This document shows positions 1 to 8,886 of a DNA stretch of 9,233 nucleotides, one piece after another. The position numbers were made by a program, and so were the translations under genes. Numbering within the stretch: the first letter of the stretch is position 1; every line of letters starts with the position of its first letter. The stretch covers positions 1 to 9,233 of the forward strand of contig WTJB01000209.1 of the NCBI GenBank assembly GCA_011526335.1. The letters are read 5' to 3'. The notes beneath the pieces are model-generated. The model saw only the letters and a program-made list of their open reading frames with translations. It was not told where the DNA came from and searched no databases. This stretch comes from Candidatus Arcticimaribacter sp. GTDB lineage: Bacteria; Bacteroidota; Bacteroidia; Flavobacteriales; Flavobacteriaceae.

Positions 1-3000
1 GGAAACCAGTTTGTTCGTCGATTTCTACTTGATAGGTAACCCCTTGCTCGATGTTTTCGTAAGCAATTTTTCCAGAGAATTCAGAAACGATCACCCCGTT
101 AAATGGATCCCAAGTACATACAACATCTCCCTTTTTAAGGCTTGCCCCATTTTTGATCTGCAATACAGATCCGTAAGGGATGTTGTTGGTGCTTAAGACA
201 TTTTTGGTCTTTTTATCGATCAATCGGATTTCCGTTGTTCTAGAGATAACAATCTGTGCTGGGTTTCCTTCTTGGTCTACCCCATTGACTGTTTTGAGGT
301 CGTCAATTTCGGCAACTCCATCAAATTTAACGGCCAATTGGTTTTCTTCAGAAATGTTACCGGCTACCCCCCCTACGTGGAAAGTACGCAAGGTCAACTG
401 TGTTCCAGGTTCTCCAATAGATTGTGCAGCAACTACACCAACAGCTTCTCCTTTTTGCACCATCTTGCCGGTAGCTAGGTTACGTCCGTAACAAGAAGCA
501 CAAATTCCACGCTTGGCCTCACAAGTTAATGGAGAACGTACCTCTACCATTTCGATAGGCATATGGTCAATAGAATCTGCCACAAGGTCTAAAATCTCTT
601 GTCCAGCTTCTACGACAACTTCCCCCGTTTGTGGGTTGACAATATCGTGTAGAGCAACACGTCCACGGATACGATCAGAAAGTTTTTCAACAATCTCGTC
701 GTTTTTACGCAATGGAGTTACTTCTACTCCTCTTAAGGTTCCACAATCTACTGTATTGATGATAACATCTTGAGAAACATCTACCAAACGACGTGTAAGG
801 TATCCTGCATCGGCTGTTTTCAAAGCCGTATCTGCCAATCCTTTACGCGCCCCGTGGGTAGAGATAAAGTATTCTAAGATCGATAGTCCTTCTTTAAAGT
901 TAGAAAGGATAGGGTTTTCGATGATTTCTCCTCCCCCTGCAGTGGATTTTTTCGGCTTGGCCATCAATCCACGCATACCGGTTAACTGACGAATCTGCTC
1001 TTTCGACCCCCGTGCCCCAGAATCCAACATCATGTATACCGAGTTAAATCCTTGTTGGTCTTCGCTGATTCGCTTCATGGCCAAAGAAGTCAAGTGAGAG
1101 TTGGTTGACGTCCACACATCAATGATCTGATTGTATCGTTCATTGTTGGTGATCAATCCCATATTATAGTTGCCCATAATATTGTCCACTTTTCCGTTGG
1201 CTTCATCAATCAAAGGTTGCTTTTCTGGTGGGATGATAATATCCCCTAAGCTAAAGGATAGACCTCCTTTAAAAGCAAAACCATAGCCCATGTTCTTGAT
1301 TTTGTCCAAGAACTCTGCTGTTTCGGGTACAGAAGTTACTTTAAGGATTTGACCGATGATATCACGTAAGTTCTTTTTGGTCAATACTTCGTTGAAGAAG
1401 CCTGCGTTTTCAGGAACGACTTCGTTAAATAAGACACGACCTACGGTTGTTTCAATGATCTTGTATTCCAATTCTCCAGCCTCATTCAAGTCTTTCGCTC
1501 GGATTTTAATCATTGCGTTGAGATCTACTTTTTTCTCATTGTATGCAATGTGAACTTCTTCTACAGAGTAGAACGTTAGTCCCTCACCTTTTACTTTGTG
1601 CTCTTTGGTTGATTTTCTGGCTTTGGTCATGTAGTAAAGCCCCAAAACCATGTCTTGAGAAGGTACTGTAACCGGTGATCCGTTGGCTGGGTTAAGGATA
1701 TTGTGCGAAGCCAACATCAAAAGTTGTGCTTCCAAAATAGCCTCTGGCCCTAGAGGTAAGTGTACCGCCATTTGGTCTCCATCAAAGTCGGCATTAAAGG
1801 CCGTACACACCAAGGGGTGTAATTGGATGGCTTTCCCTTCAATTAATTTGGGTTGAAAAGCTTGAATCCCCAAACGGTGAAGTGTGGGGGCCCTGTTCAA
1901 TAGTACAGGATGTCCTTTCAAAACATTTTCTAAAATATCCCAAACGACCGGTTCTTTACGATCGATAATTTTCTTGGCTGATTTTACCGTTTTTACGATC
2001 CCGCGCTCAATAAGTTTACGGGTAATAAATGGCTTGTATAACTCGGCCGCCATGTCCTTGGGTAAACCACATTCGAATAATTTTAATTCGGGTCCTACCA
2101 CAATTACAGAACGAGCAGAATAATCTACACGTTTTCCTAAAAGGTTTTGACGGAAACGTCCTTGTTTTCCTTTTAAAGAATCCGAAAGCGATTTTAACGG
2201 ACGGTTAGAATCAGTTTTTACGGCAGAAGACTTACGCGTGTTGTCAAATAGTGAATCTACAGATTCTTGCAACATACGCTTCTCGTTACGTAAGATTACC
2301 TCAGGAGCTTTGATTTCTACCAAACGCTTTAGACGGTTGTTACGAATGATCACACGACGATAAAGGTCGTTCAAGTCAGAAGTAGCAAAACGCCCTCCGT
2401 CTAGTGGCACCAAGGGACGCAATTCTGGTGGGATTACCGGAATTACTTTCATGATCATCCACTCAGGTAGATTCTCTTTTCTGCTATTGGCATCTTTAAA
2501 GGCCTCTACAACTTGTAAACGTTTAAGGGCTTCTGTTTTTCTTTGCTTAGAGGTTTCGTTATTTGCTTTATGGCGCAATTCGTAAGAAAGTCCTTCAAGA
2601 TCAATTCTTGAAAGCAATTCAATCAAACATTCAGCTCCCATTTTAGCAATAAACTTGTTGGGGTCAGAATCTTCTAAATATTGATTTTCTTGAGGAAGAC
2701 GCTCCATCACATTGAGGTATTCTTCCTCGGTCAAGAAGTCCATTTTTTGTAACGACTCGCCTTCATCATTTACCGCTTCACCAGCTTGGATGACCACATA
2801 ACGTTCGTAATAGATGATCATATCCAATTTCTTAGAAGGTAACCCTAGAAGGTAACCGATCTTATTGGGCAATGATCTAAAGTACCAAATATGCGCTACA
2901 GGAACGACAAGGTTGATGTGCCCTACACGGTCACGTCTTACCTTTTTCTCTGTCACTTCTACTCCACAACGGTCACAAACAATTCCTTTATAACGAATAC

Positions 3001-3217
3001 GCTTGTATTTACCACAGGCACATTCATAATCTTTAACAGGACCAAAAATTCGTTCACAAAACAGCCCATCACGTTCAGGCTTGTGTGTACGGTAATTGAT
3101 GGTTTCAGGCTTTAAAACCTCCCCTTGAGAATTGCCCAAGATTACTTCCGGAGAAGATAAACCAATGGATATTTTATTGAATTTTTTTTGGGTAACTATT
3201 TCGTTATTTCTAGCCAT
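1..3217 (-). CDS. rpoC: DNA-directed RNA polymerase subunit beta' (3'-truncated by window edge)
   Basis: This is the largest catalytic subunit of bacterial RNA polymerase, forming half of the active-site cleft. The frame opens at ATG ([13 protein letters not shown]...) and is still open at base 1, giving about 1072 residues. Family members in this phylum run to roughly 1430, so about a quarter is missing. Visible landmarks are: the N-terminal zinc ribbon C66, C68, C81, C84; the catalytic Mg-binding motif NADFDGD at 475-481 (D477, D479, D481); the bridge helix around H788 ([15 protein letters not shown]); the second zinc site C825, C899, C906, C909; and the trigger-loop start [12 protein letters not shown] with R944 and H947. 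The window ends inside the lineage-specific insertion that follows the trigger helix. All these anchors lie in one frame, so no frameshift is evident. The gene follows rpoB by 47 nt and is presumably co-transcribed. No Shine-Dalgarno is seen before the ATG. Confidence 0.98.
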   Translation of the reverse strand, partial: MARNNEIVTQKKFNKISIGLSSPEVILGNSQGEVLKPETINYRTHKPERDGLFCERIFGPVKDYECACGKYKRIRYKGIVCDRCGVEVTEKKVRRDRVGHINLVVPVAHIWYFRSLPNKIGYLLGLPSKKLDMIIYYERYVVIQAGEAVNDEGESLQKMDFLTEEEYLNVMERLPQENQYLEDSDPNKFIAKMGAECLIELLSRIDLEGLSYELRHKANNETSKQRKTEALKRLQVVEAFKDANSRKENLPEWMIMKVIPVIPPELRPLVPLDGGRFATSDLNDLYRRVIIRNNRLKRLVEIKAPEVILRNEKRMLQESVDSLFDNTRKSSAVKTDSNRPLKSLSDSLKGKQGRFRQNLLGKRVDYSARSVIVVGPELKLFECGLPKDMAAELYKPFITRKLIERGIVKTVKSAKKIIDRKEPVVWDILENVLKGHPVLLNRAPTLHRLGIQAFQPKLIEGKAIQLHPLVCTAFNADFDGDQMAVHLPLGPEAILEAQLLMLASHNILNPANGSPVTVPSQDMVLGLYYMTKARKSTKEHKVKGEGLTFYSVEEVHIAYNEKKVDLNAMIKIRAKDLNEAGELEYKIIETTVGRVLFNEVVPENAGFFNEVLTKKNLRDIIGQILKVTSVPETAEFLDKIKNMGYGFAFKGGLSFSLGDIIIPPEKQPLIDEANGKVDNIMGNYNMGLITNNERYNQIIDVWTSTNSHLTSLAMKRISEDQQGFNSVYMMLDSGARGSKEQIRQLTGMRGLMAKPKKSTAGGGEIIENPILSNFKEGLSILEYFISTHGARKGLADTALKTADAGYLTRRLVDVSQDVIINTVDCGTLRGVEVTPLRKNDEIVEKLSDRIRGRVALHDIVNPQTGEVVVEAGQEILDLVADSIDHMPIEMVEVRSPLTCEAKRGICASCYGRNLATGKMVQKGEAVGVVAAQSIGEPGTQLTLRTFHVGGVAGNISEENQLAVKFDGVAEIDDLKTVNGVDQEGNPAQIVISRTTEIRLIDKKTKNVLSTNNIPYGSVLQIKNGASLKKGDVVCTWDPFNGVIVSEFSGKIAYENIEQGVTYQVEIDEQTGF

Positions 3218-3241
3218 AACTACAGTTGTATTTTTTGTTTT

Positions 3242-3261
3242 AAAAAAGAAGTTGCCTTCTT
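3242..3261 (-). terminator. Small hairpin plus U-run between rpoB and rpoC (weak terminator or processing site)
   Basis: Three bases after the rpoB stop, the transcript reads AAGAAG-GCAA-CUUCUU followed by four more U. This gives a 6-bp stem (arms 3256-3261 and 3246-3251) closed by a GNRA-type GCAA tetraloop, with six U in a row counting the stem end. Only two of the six pairs are G-C, so as a terminator it should be weak. rpoC must be read through, so if it acts at all it is a partial attenuator, pause site or RNA-processing site. The structure was identified by eye only. Confidence 0.3.
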
Positions 3262-3264
3262 GAT

Positions 3265-6200
3265 TTACTCTTCTAATCGAATATCCAGTCCTAATCCTTT
3301 CAATTCATGCATCAATACGTTGAATGATTCAGGTAAACCAGGCTCTGGCAAGGTTTCTCCTTTAACAATCGATTCATACGTTTTGGCTCTTCCGATGACA
3401 TCATCCGATTTTACGGTCAATATCTCTTGTAGTGTGCTGGATGCACCATAAGCTTCTAGTGCCCATACCTCCATTTCCCCGAAACGCTGCCCACCAAATT
3501 GTGCTTTACCTCCTAGAGGTTGTTGCGTAATTAGCGAGTAGGGTCCGATAGATCTAGAGTGCATCTTATCGTCTACCATGTGACCTAATTTCAACATGTA
3601 GATCACACCTACTGTAGCGGGTTGATCAAAACGTTGTCCTGTACCTCCGTCATAGAGATAAGTGTGTCCGTATTGAGGTACACCTGCTTTTTCGGTCAAT
3701 GCATCAATTTCTGCAGCACTGGCTCCGTCAAAGATTGGCGTGGCGTATTTCTCTCCGAGATTTTGTCCAGCCCATCCGAGTACGGTTTCGTAAATCTGCC
3801 CGATGTTCATTCGAGAAGGTACCCCAAGTGGGTTGAGTACGATATCTACAGGGGTTCCGTCTTCCAAGAAAGGCATGTCTTCTTGACGAACGATACGCGC
3901 CACGATACCTTTGTTTCCGTGACGTCCTGCCATCTTATCTCCAACTTTTAGCTTACGTTTTTTAGCAATATAAACTTTAGCTAAACGCTTGATTCCTGCA
4001 GGAAGTTCATCCCCTACACTAACGGTAAATTTCTCTCTACGCAATGCTCCTTGAAGATCGTTTTCTTTGATTTTATAATTGTGAATCAAATCAGCAATCA
4101 AAGCATTGGTCTCGGCATTGGTCGTCCATACCCCTTTGGTCAAGTGGGTATAATCTTCTACAGCCGTTAACATCTTTAGGGTATATTTCTTCCCTTTTGG
4201 TAAGATTTCTTCCCCTAAGTCATTCTGAACTCCTTGGCAGGTTTTCCCGTTTACTATGGTGAAAAGTTTTTCCACCATGATACCTTTGAGCTCATCAAAC
4301 TGCACTTCGTATTTGTCTTCTAAAGCTTCAAGCTCTACCTTATCTTGGTTGCGCTTACGCTTGTCTTTAACAGAACGTGTAAAGAGTTTTTTATCGATAA
4401 CCACACCGCGTAAGGATGGAGGTGCTTTCAGCGAAGCATCTTTTACGTCTCCGGCTTTATCACCAAAGATGGCACGTAAAAGTTTTTCTTCTGGAGTAGG
4501 ATCAGATTCCCCTTTAGGAGTGATCTTTCCGATAAGAATATCTCCAGGAGTTACTTCTGCTCCAATACGGATCATTCCATTCTCGTCAAGGTCTTTTGTC
4601 GCCTCTTCCGATACGTTTGGAATATCGTCTGTCAATTCCTCTGCTCCCAACTTAGTATCACGAACATCCAAAGAATATTCATCTATATGAATGGAGGTAA
4701 AGATATCATCACGAACAACTTTTTCGGAAATCACGATAGCATCCTCAAAGTTATACCCTTTCCAAGGCATAAAGGCTACTTTCATGTTTCTTCCCAAAGC
4801 TAGTTCCCCTTCTTGAGTAGCATACCCTTGTGAAAGTACCTGACCAGTCGTAACGCGATCGCCTTTCTGAACGATAGGTTTCAGGTTGATACAGGTTCCT
4901 TGGTTGGTTTTTCTAAACTTAATGAGGTCATAAGTTTTGGTATCTTCATCAAAACGCACCAAACGCTCTTGATCTGTATAATCGTATTTGATGGTGATTT
5001 TGTTGGCGTCTACATATTCTACCACACCTTCTCCTTCTGCATTAATCAGAACACGAGAGTCGGATGCCACTTGACGCTCTAGTCCAGTTCCTACAATAGG
5101 AGATTCTGGGCGCAACAGGGGTACCGCCTGACGCATCATGTTTGATCCCATCAAGGCACGGTTCGCATCATCATGCTCCAAGAAAGGAATCAAAGAAGCC
5201 GAGATGGAAGCAATTTGATTAGGTGCTACATCGGTATAGTGCACTTGTGTTGGATCTACTACGGGATAATCTGCTTCTTCACGCGCAATAATTTTTTCCG
5301 CTGTAATTTTTCCATTTTCATCATAAGGAATGTTCGACTGTGCAATCAGTTTATCTTCCTCTTCTTCTGCACTCAGGTATACTGGATTGTCTAAGTCGAT
5401 AACCCCGTTTTCTACTTTTCGGTAAGGGGTTTCAATGAATCCAAGGTTATTTACTTTCGCAAAAACACCAAGAGAAGAGATCAAACCAATGTTTGGTCCT
5501 TCGGGTGTTTCAATAGGACATAAACGTCCGTAGTGTGTATAGTGTACGTCACGTACCTCAAAGCCTGCTCTTTCTCTAGATAAACCTCCAGGCCCTAGTG
5601 CAGACAATCTTCGCTTGTGCGTAATTTCTGCCAAGGGGTTGGTTTGGTCCATAAACTGAGACAACTGATTGGTCCCAAAGAAGGTGTTGATCACCGAAGA
5701 CAAGGTCTTAGCGTTAATCAGGTCTATGGGGGTAAATACTTCGTTGTCACGAACATTCATTCGCTCACGGATGGTTCTGGCCATACGGGCAAGTCCCACA
5801 CCAAACTGAGAAGATAATTGTTCACCTACGGTACGAACACGACGGTTAGACAAGTGATCGATATCATCTATCTCTGCTTTAGAGTTAATCAGCTCGATCA
5901 AATATTTGATGATGGTGATGATGTCTTGCTTGGTCAGAACCAATTTGTCCATCTCTACATCATTCCCCAATTTTTTATTCATTCGGTAACGTCCAACCTC
6001 TCCTAGATTATAACGTTGATCTGAGAAGAAGAGCTTGTCAATGATACCTCTTGCCGTTTCTTCATCGGGTGGTTCAGCATTTCTAAGCTGACGATAGATG
6101 TGTTCTACGGCTTCTTTTTCTGAGTTGGTTGGGTCTTTTTGAAGCGTGTTGTGAATAATCGCATAGTCAGACATATGTGCATCTTCTTTATGCAAAAGAA

Positions 6201-7077
6201 TGGTTTTCACGTTTGCTTCAAGAATCTGATCTATGTGTTCTTTTTCGATCACTGTATCACGGTCGATGACGATTTCGTTACGCTCAATAGAGATCACTTC
6301 ACCTGTATCTTCATCAACAAAGTCTTCGTGCCATGTGTTGAGTACACGTGCAGCTAACTTTCTGCCCAAGGTCTTTTTTAATCCTGTTTTGGAAACTTTT
6401 ACTTCTTCGGCCAGATCAAAAATCTCAAGGATGTCCTTGTCTCTTTCATATCCAATTGCACGGAAAAGTGTGGTTACAGGTAATTTTTTCTTACGGTCGA
6501 TATATGCATACATCACATTGTTAATGTCTGTAGCAAATTCTATCCAAGATCCTTTGAATGGAATAACTCTTGCCGAATAAAGCTTGGTTCCATTGGCGTG
6601 GAAAGATTGACCAAAGAATACCCCTGGAGAGCGGTGTAGCTGAGAAACAACGATACGCTCTGCACCGTTGATCACAAAAGTACCACTAGGGGTCATATAA
6701 GGGATAGTTCCTAAAAACACGTCTTGAACGATGGTTTCAAAATCTTCGTGTTCAGGATCTGTACAATACAATTTTAAGCGTGCTTTTAAAGGCACGGAAT
6801 AGGTAAGACCACGCTCAATACATTCTTGTATGCTGTATCTTGGTGGGTCTACAAAATAATCGATAAACTCTAAGACAAACTGGTTGCGTGTATCGGTTAT
6901 GGGAAAGTTTTCTTTGAAAGTGTTGAATAAACCTTCTTCAGCGCGTTCAGAAGATTTTGTTTCAAGCTGAAAAAAATCTTGGAAAGATTTTATTTGAATA
7001 TCTAGGAAATCTGGATAATTCGGACGCTTCTTAGCAGAAGCAAAATTCACTCTATTCTTTAATGTCGGCATCAGCAT
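3265..7077 (-). CDS. rpoB: DNA-directed RNA polymerase subunit beta
   Basis: This is the second-largest subunit of RNA polymerase, pairing with beta' to form the catalytic cleft and binding rifamycins. It is complete at 1270 residues, the size usual for Flavobacteriia and shorter than E. coli (1342). The rifamycin pocket lies near 470-495, with [20 protein letters not shown] holding M476, D477, H487, R490, followed by S492; all these match the drug-sensitive consensus. The active-site lysines are K1048 and K1056 in [12 protein letters not shown]. Roughly residues 905-1020 form a divergent insert where E. coli has its SI2 region. The C-terminus has the conserved [19 protein letters not shown] block that contacts beta'. 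Two in-frame ATGs open the gene (M-L-M-P-T), so the start could be 7077 or 7071. The gene is 112 nt from rplL across a hairpin with a U-run, which probably lowers polymerase expression relative to the ribosomal proteins upstream. Confidence 0.99.
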   Translation of the reverse strand: MLMPTLKNRVNFASAKKRPNYPDFLDIQIKSFQDFFQLETKSSERAEEGLFNTFKENFPITDTRNQFVLEFIDYFVDPPRYSIQECIERGLTYSVPLKARLKLYCTDPEHEDFETIVQDVFLGTIPYMTPSGTFVINGAERIVVSQLHRSPGVFFGQSFHANGTKLYSARVIPFKGSWIEFATDINNVMYAYIDRKKKLPVTTLFRAIGYERDKDILEIFDLAEEVKVSKTGLKKTLGRKLAARVLNTWHEDFVDEDTGEVISIERNEIVIDRDTVIEKEHIDQILEANVKTILLHKEDAHMSDYAIIHNTLQKDPTNSEKEAVEHIYRQLRNAEPPDEETARGIIDKLFFSDQRYNLGEVGRYRMNKKLGNDVEMDKLVLTKQDIITIIKYLIELINSKAEIDDIDHLSNRRVRTVGEQLSSQFGVGLARMARTIRERMNVRDNEVFTPIDLINAKTLSSVINTFFGTNQLSQFMDQTNPLAEITHKRRLSALGPGGLSRERAGFEVRDVHYTHYGRLCPIETPEGPNIGLISSLGVFAKVNNLGFIETPYRKVENGVIDLDNPVYLSAEEEEDKLIAQSNIPYDENGKITAEKIIAREEADYPVVDPTQVHYTDVAPNQIASISASLIPFLEHDDANRALMGSNMMRQAVPLLRPESPIVGTGLERQVASDSRVLINAEGEGVVEYVDANKITIKYDYTDQERLVRFDEDTKTYDLIKFRKTNQGTCINLKPIVQKGDRVTTGQVLSQGYATQEGELALGRNMKVAFMPWKGYNFEDAIVISEKVVRDDIFTSIHIDEYSLDVRDTKLGAEELTDDIPNVSEEATKDLDENGMIRIGAEVTPGDILIGKITPKGESDPTPEEKLLRAIFGDKAGDVKDASLKAPPSLRGVVIDKKLFTRSVKDKRKRNQDKVELEALEDKYEVQFDELKGIMVEKLFTIVNGKTCQGVQNDLGEEILPKGKKYTLKMLTAVEDYTHLTKGVWTTNAETNALIADLIHNYKIKENDLQGALRREKFTVSVGDELPAGIKRLAKVYIAKKRKLKVGDKMAGRHGNKGIVARIVRQEDMPFLEDGTPVDIVLNPLGVPSRMNIGQIYETVLGWAGQNLGEKYATPIFDGASAAEIDALTEKAGVPQYGHTYLYDGGTGQRFDQPATVGVIYMLKLGHMVDDKMHSRSIGPYSLITQQPLGGKAQFGGQRFGEMEVWALEAYGASSTLQEILTVKSDDVIGRAKTYESIVKGETLPEPGLPESFNVLMHELKGLGLDIRLEE

Positions 7078-7175
7078 TAATTTAAAGGTTCAGTAGGTAA
7101 TAAAAGACAAGGGGGTTTAAACAGAAAAAGGGTTAGGACCTCTGAAGGGTATTCAGAGGCCGTAACCAATTTCAT
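7077..7175 (-). other. Possible 32-codon leader ORF overlapping the rpoB start (TAATG)
   Basis: An ATG at 7175 opens a frame beginning MKLVTASEYPSEV and ending in TAA at 7079-7077. The last A of the stop is the first base of the rpoB ATG, giving TAATG, a classic geometry for coupled re-initiation. The frame begins just upstream of the hairpin at 7131-7167 and runs through it and the U-run. I do not recognise the peptide. An open frame of this length over 112 nt is quite likely by chance, and its ATG has no recognisable ribosome-binding site, so expression is speculative. Confidence 0.15.
7125..7167 (-). terminator. Attenuator-like hairpin with U-run between rplL and rpoB
   Basis: In the transcript the arm at 7167-7152 pairs with the arm at 7146-7131. 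There are 15 pairs out of 16 positions, with one C-C mismatch and one G-U, and a five-base UACCC loop. An inner block of eight perfect pairs (CCUCUGAA/UUCAGAGG) stands next to the loop. One C and then five U (7129-7125) follow the stem. This is the shape of a Rho-independent terminator, placed 22 nt after the rplL stop. Because rpoB and rpoC lie downstream, it probably terminates only partly. E. coli is known to have an attenuator at the same junction. The structure is read by eye; the function is inferred. Confidence 0.7.
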
Positions 7176-7189
7176 TGTGCGGGGAAGAA

Positions 7190-7567
7190 TTACTTCAATT
7201 CTACCTCAGCACCAGCTTCTTCTAAAGACGCTTTTAAGCCTTCGGCTTCGTCTTTAGCAACGCCTTCTTTCAATGGAGCAGGTGCGCTATCTACAAGACC
7301 TTTAGCTTCTTTTAGTCCAAGACCTGTAAGTTCTTTTACAAGTTTTACAACCGCAAGTTTAGAAGCACCCGCTGATTTCAAGATCACATCAAATTCTGTT
7401 TTCTCTTCAGCGGCATCTCCAGCACCTCCAGCAGCAGGACCAGCAACAGCTACAGCAGCAGCTGCAGGCTCTATACCATATTCTTCTTTTAAAATGTCAG
7501 CTAATTCGTTTACTTCTTTTACAGTCAAATTAACTAGTTGTTCAGCGAAATCTTTTAAATCTGCCAT
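7190..7567 (-). CDS. rplL: 50S ribosomal protein L7/L12
   Basis: This is the multicopy acidic protein of the ribosomal stalk that recruits and stimulates the translational GTPases (EF-Tu, EF-G, IF2). It is complete at 125 residues, normal for the family. Residues 1-33 form the helical N-terminal domain that dimerises and binds L10. Residues 34-53 are an Ala/Gly/Pro-rich flexible hinge. Residues 57-125 form the globular C-terminal domain with the factor-binding signature around K70, K75, K78 and TGLGLKEAK at 81-89. The gene sits between rplJ, whose product anchors it, and rpoB. Its ATG follows about 35 nt of almost pure A/T with no Shine-Dalgarno. That is typical of strong starts in this phylum and fits the need for several L12 copies per L10. 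Confidence 0.99.
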   Translation of the reverse strand: MADLKDFAEQLVNLTVKEVNELADILKEEYGIEPAAAAVAVAGPAAGGAGDAAEEKTEFDVILKSAGASKLAVVKLVKELTGLGLKEAKGLVDSAPAPLKEGVAKDEAEGLKASLEEAGAEVELK

Positions 7568-7628
7568 GATTACAGTGTTTAAATTTAATTTTTAATAATT
7601 ATAAAGTTGAGTGCGTACACATTGTTGG

Positions 7629-7653
7629 TGTCAAAACGACTATCGTTCTGACA
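7629..7653 (-). promoter_or_regulatory. 11-bp RNA hairpin with the rplJ stop codon in its triloop
   Basis: The transcript reads UGUCAGAACGA-UAG-UCGUUUUGACA. The arms at 7653-7643 and 7639-7629 pair over 11 positions with a single G-U wobble, and the three unpaired loop bases are exactly the UAG stop of rplJ. No U-run follows, so this is not a standard terminator. Possible roles are a 3' block protecting the upstream mRNA, an RNase processing site, or slowing of termination on rplJ. The structure is clear by eye; the role is unknown. Confidence 0.5.
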
Positions 7654-8155
7654 GGGTTTGCAATATTCCAGCCAATTTGCCTCCTCCGGATTGTAATCCA
7701 GAAACAACGTTCTTGGCAGGAGATTGTAATAGGGTGATGATATCTCCAATGAGTTCTTCTTTGGACTTGATGGATACCAAAGCATCGATTTGGTCATCGC
7801 CTATGTAGACAGACTCTTCGATATAAGCTCCCTTCAAAATCGGTTTATCCGATTTTTTACGGAAATCTTTAATTACTTTGGCAGGCGCATTGCCCACTTC
7901 AGAAAACATTAGGGAAGTATTCCCTTTCAAAACTTCTTTTAAGTCACCAAATTCTTTATCCGAAGCTTCCATTGCTTTTTCAAGCAAAGTGTTTTTTACT
8001 ACAGATAGACGAATTCCGGCCTTAAAACAAGCACGTCTTAATGCTACAGTTGTGGCAGCGTCTAGCCCAGCTATATCTGTAAGGTATAGTGTGCTTGCTT
8101 CCGATAACTCAGCAGTAAGTGTTTCAATTACTTGCGATTTTTCTTCTCTTGTCAT
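7640..8155 (-). CDS. rplJ: 50S ribosomal protein L10
   Basis: This protein forms the base of the L12 stalk on the large subunit. Its N-terminal domain binds 23S rRNA next to L11, and its C-terminal helix holds L12 dimers. It is complete at 171 residues, the usual size. The start MTREEKSQVIETL, the block ACFKAGIRLSVVKNTLL and the downstream segment KVIKDFRKKSDKPILKGAY are characteristic of Bacteroidota L10. The C-terminal L12-binding helix runs from about 125 onward and ends in a Gly-rich tail (SGGGKLAGILQTLSER). The start at 8155 is 21 nt past the rplA stop with no Shine-Dalgarno. The UAG stop lies in the loop of a hairpin. In many bacteria the L10-L12 complex represses its own mRNA through a leader upstream of rplJ; the short gap here leaves no room for one outside rplA. 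Confidence 0.98.
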   Translation of the reverse strand: MTREEKSQVIETLTAELSEASTLYLTDIAGLDAATTVALRRACFKAGIRLSVVKNTLLEKAMEASDKEFGDLKEVLKGNTSLMFSEVGNAPAKVIKDFRKKSDKPILKGAYIEESVYIGDDQIDALVSIKSKEELIGDIITLLQSPAKNVVSGLQSGGGKLAGILQTLSER

Positions 8156-8169
8156 TCGATTAGGTTTTA

Positions 8170-8189
8170 AAAAATCTTAAGCGATTTTT
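8170..8189 (-). other. A/T-rich hairpin around the rplA stop codon
   Basis: The transcript reads AAAAAUC-GCUUAA-GAUUUUU, with seven pairs (arms 8189-8183 and 8176-8170) and a six-base loop that contains the UAA stop of rplA. One further U follows. Only one pair is G-C, so stability is marginal and it may be a by-product of A/T richness. It is listed because the next junction shows a similar but much stronger arrangement. Confidence 0.2.
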
Positions 8190-8866
8190 GTGTCAATTGA
8201 AATACTGGGACTCATGGTAGAAGACATAAAAATGCTTTTCACATAAGTACCTTTCGTTGTAGCAGGCTTGAGCTTCATGATGGTTTTCAATAGCTCATCT
8301 GCGTTCTCTTCAATTTTTTCAGCGGTGAATGAAGCTTTACCAACAGAGGCGTGAACGATTCCCGTCTTGTCGACTTTAAAATCAATCTTTCCTCCTTTTA
8401 CATCACTTACAGCTTTTTTGATGTCCATAGTTACCGTACCGGTTTTGGGGTTAGGCATTAAACCTCTTGGTCCCAAAACGCGTCCTAAAGGACCTAATTT
8501 ACCCATTACACTAGGCATGGTAACGATTACATCGACATCTGTCCAACCGTCTTTGATTTTTTGTAAATATTCATCTAAGCCCACATAGTCGGCTCCTCCT
8601 TCTTTCGCTTCAGCTTCCTTATCTGGAGTAACTAAAGCCAAAACGCGAACGTTTTTTCCTGTACCGTGAGGTAGGGTTACAACGCCACGAACCATTTGGT
8701 TTGCTTTACGAGGATCTACGCCTAAGCGAACTGCTAAATCTACAGAGGCATCAAAATTAACATTGGTAATTTCCTTAATTAAAGCTGATGCGTCTTTAAG
8801 CGAATAGGTTGCTTTCTTGTCAACCTTTGCTCTTAACTCTTTTTGTTTCTTTGTAAGTCTTGCCAT
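8177..8866 (-). CDS. rplA: 50S ribosomal protein L1
   Basis: This 23S rRNA-binding protein forms the mobile L1 stalk, which helps release deacylated tRNA from the E site. In many bacteria it also represses the rplK-rplA mRNA by binding a mimic of its rRNA site. It is complete at 229 residues, the normal size. The N-terminus is basic ([19 protein letters not shown]). The family signature [19 protein letters not shown] is present, with M137 at its centre. The C-terminus [20 protein letters not shown] matches the Bacteroidota form. The ATG lies 20 nt after the rplK stop and follows AAGAAGAAAGAAA, a purine-rich stretch that could serve as a weak ribosome-binding site. Any L1 operator would be expected near the rplK start, outside this window. 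Confidence 0.99.
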   Translation of the reverse strand: MARLTKKQKELRAKVDKKATYSLKDASALIKEITNVNFDASVDLAVRLGVDPRKANQMVRGVVTLPHGTGKNVRVLALVTPDKEAEAKEGGADYVGLDEYLQKIKDGWTDVDVIVTMPSVMGKLGPLGRVLGPRGLMPNPKTGTVTMDIKKAVSDVKGGKIDFKVDKTGIVHASVGKASFTAEKIEENADELLKTIMKLKPATTKGTYVKSIFMSSTMSPSISIDTKIA

Positions 8867-8886
8867 TTTCTTTCTTCTTTAAAAAA

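Noticed and set aside
4256..4690. A 144-codon open frame on the plus strand inside rpoB, and other long antisense frames
   Set aside because: They are shadows of the rpoB and rpoC codon pattern. Their Ser/Thr-rich, low-complexity translations resemble no protein family, and the minus-strand frames are unmistakable.
7115..7122. GTTTAAAC palindrome upstream of rpoB
   Set aside because: An 8-base palindrome next to an A-rich tract is unremarkable, and nothing ties it to an operator.
7580..7587. TAAATTTA on the minus strand before rplL, one base off the Bacteroidota -7 box
   Set aside because: It lies in a nearly pure A/T stretch where such matches are expected, and no TTG lies at a suitable distance upstream.
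7598..7634. Perfect TTGACA and TATAAT hexamers on the minus strand in the rplJ-rplL gap
   Set aside because: The spacer is 25 nt instead of about 17, the TTGACA falls inside the hairpin arm, and the main sigma factor of Bacteroidota uses a different consensus (TTG and TAnnTTTG). I do not call a promoter.
7585..7797. A 70-codon minus-strand frame overlapping the 3' half of rplJ
   Set aside because: It is out of frame with a clear L10 gene and its translation shows no family features.
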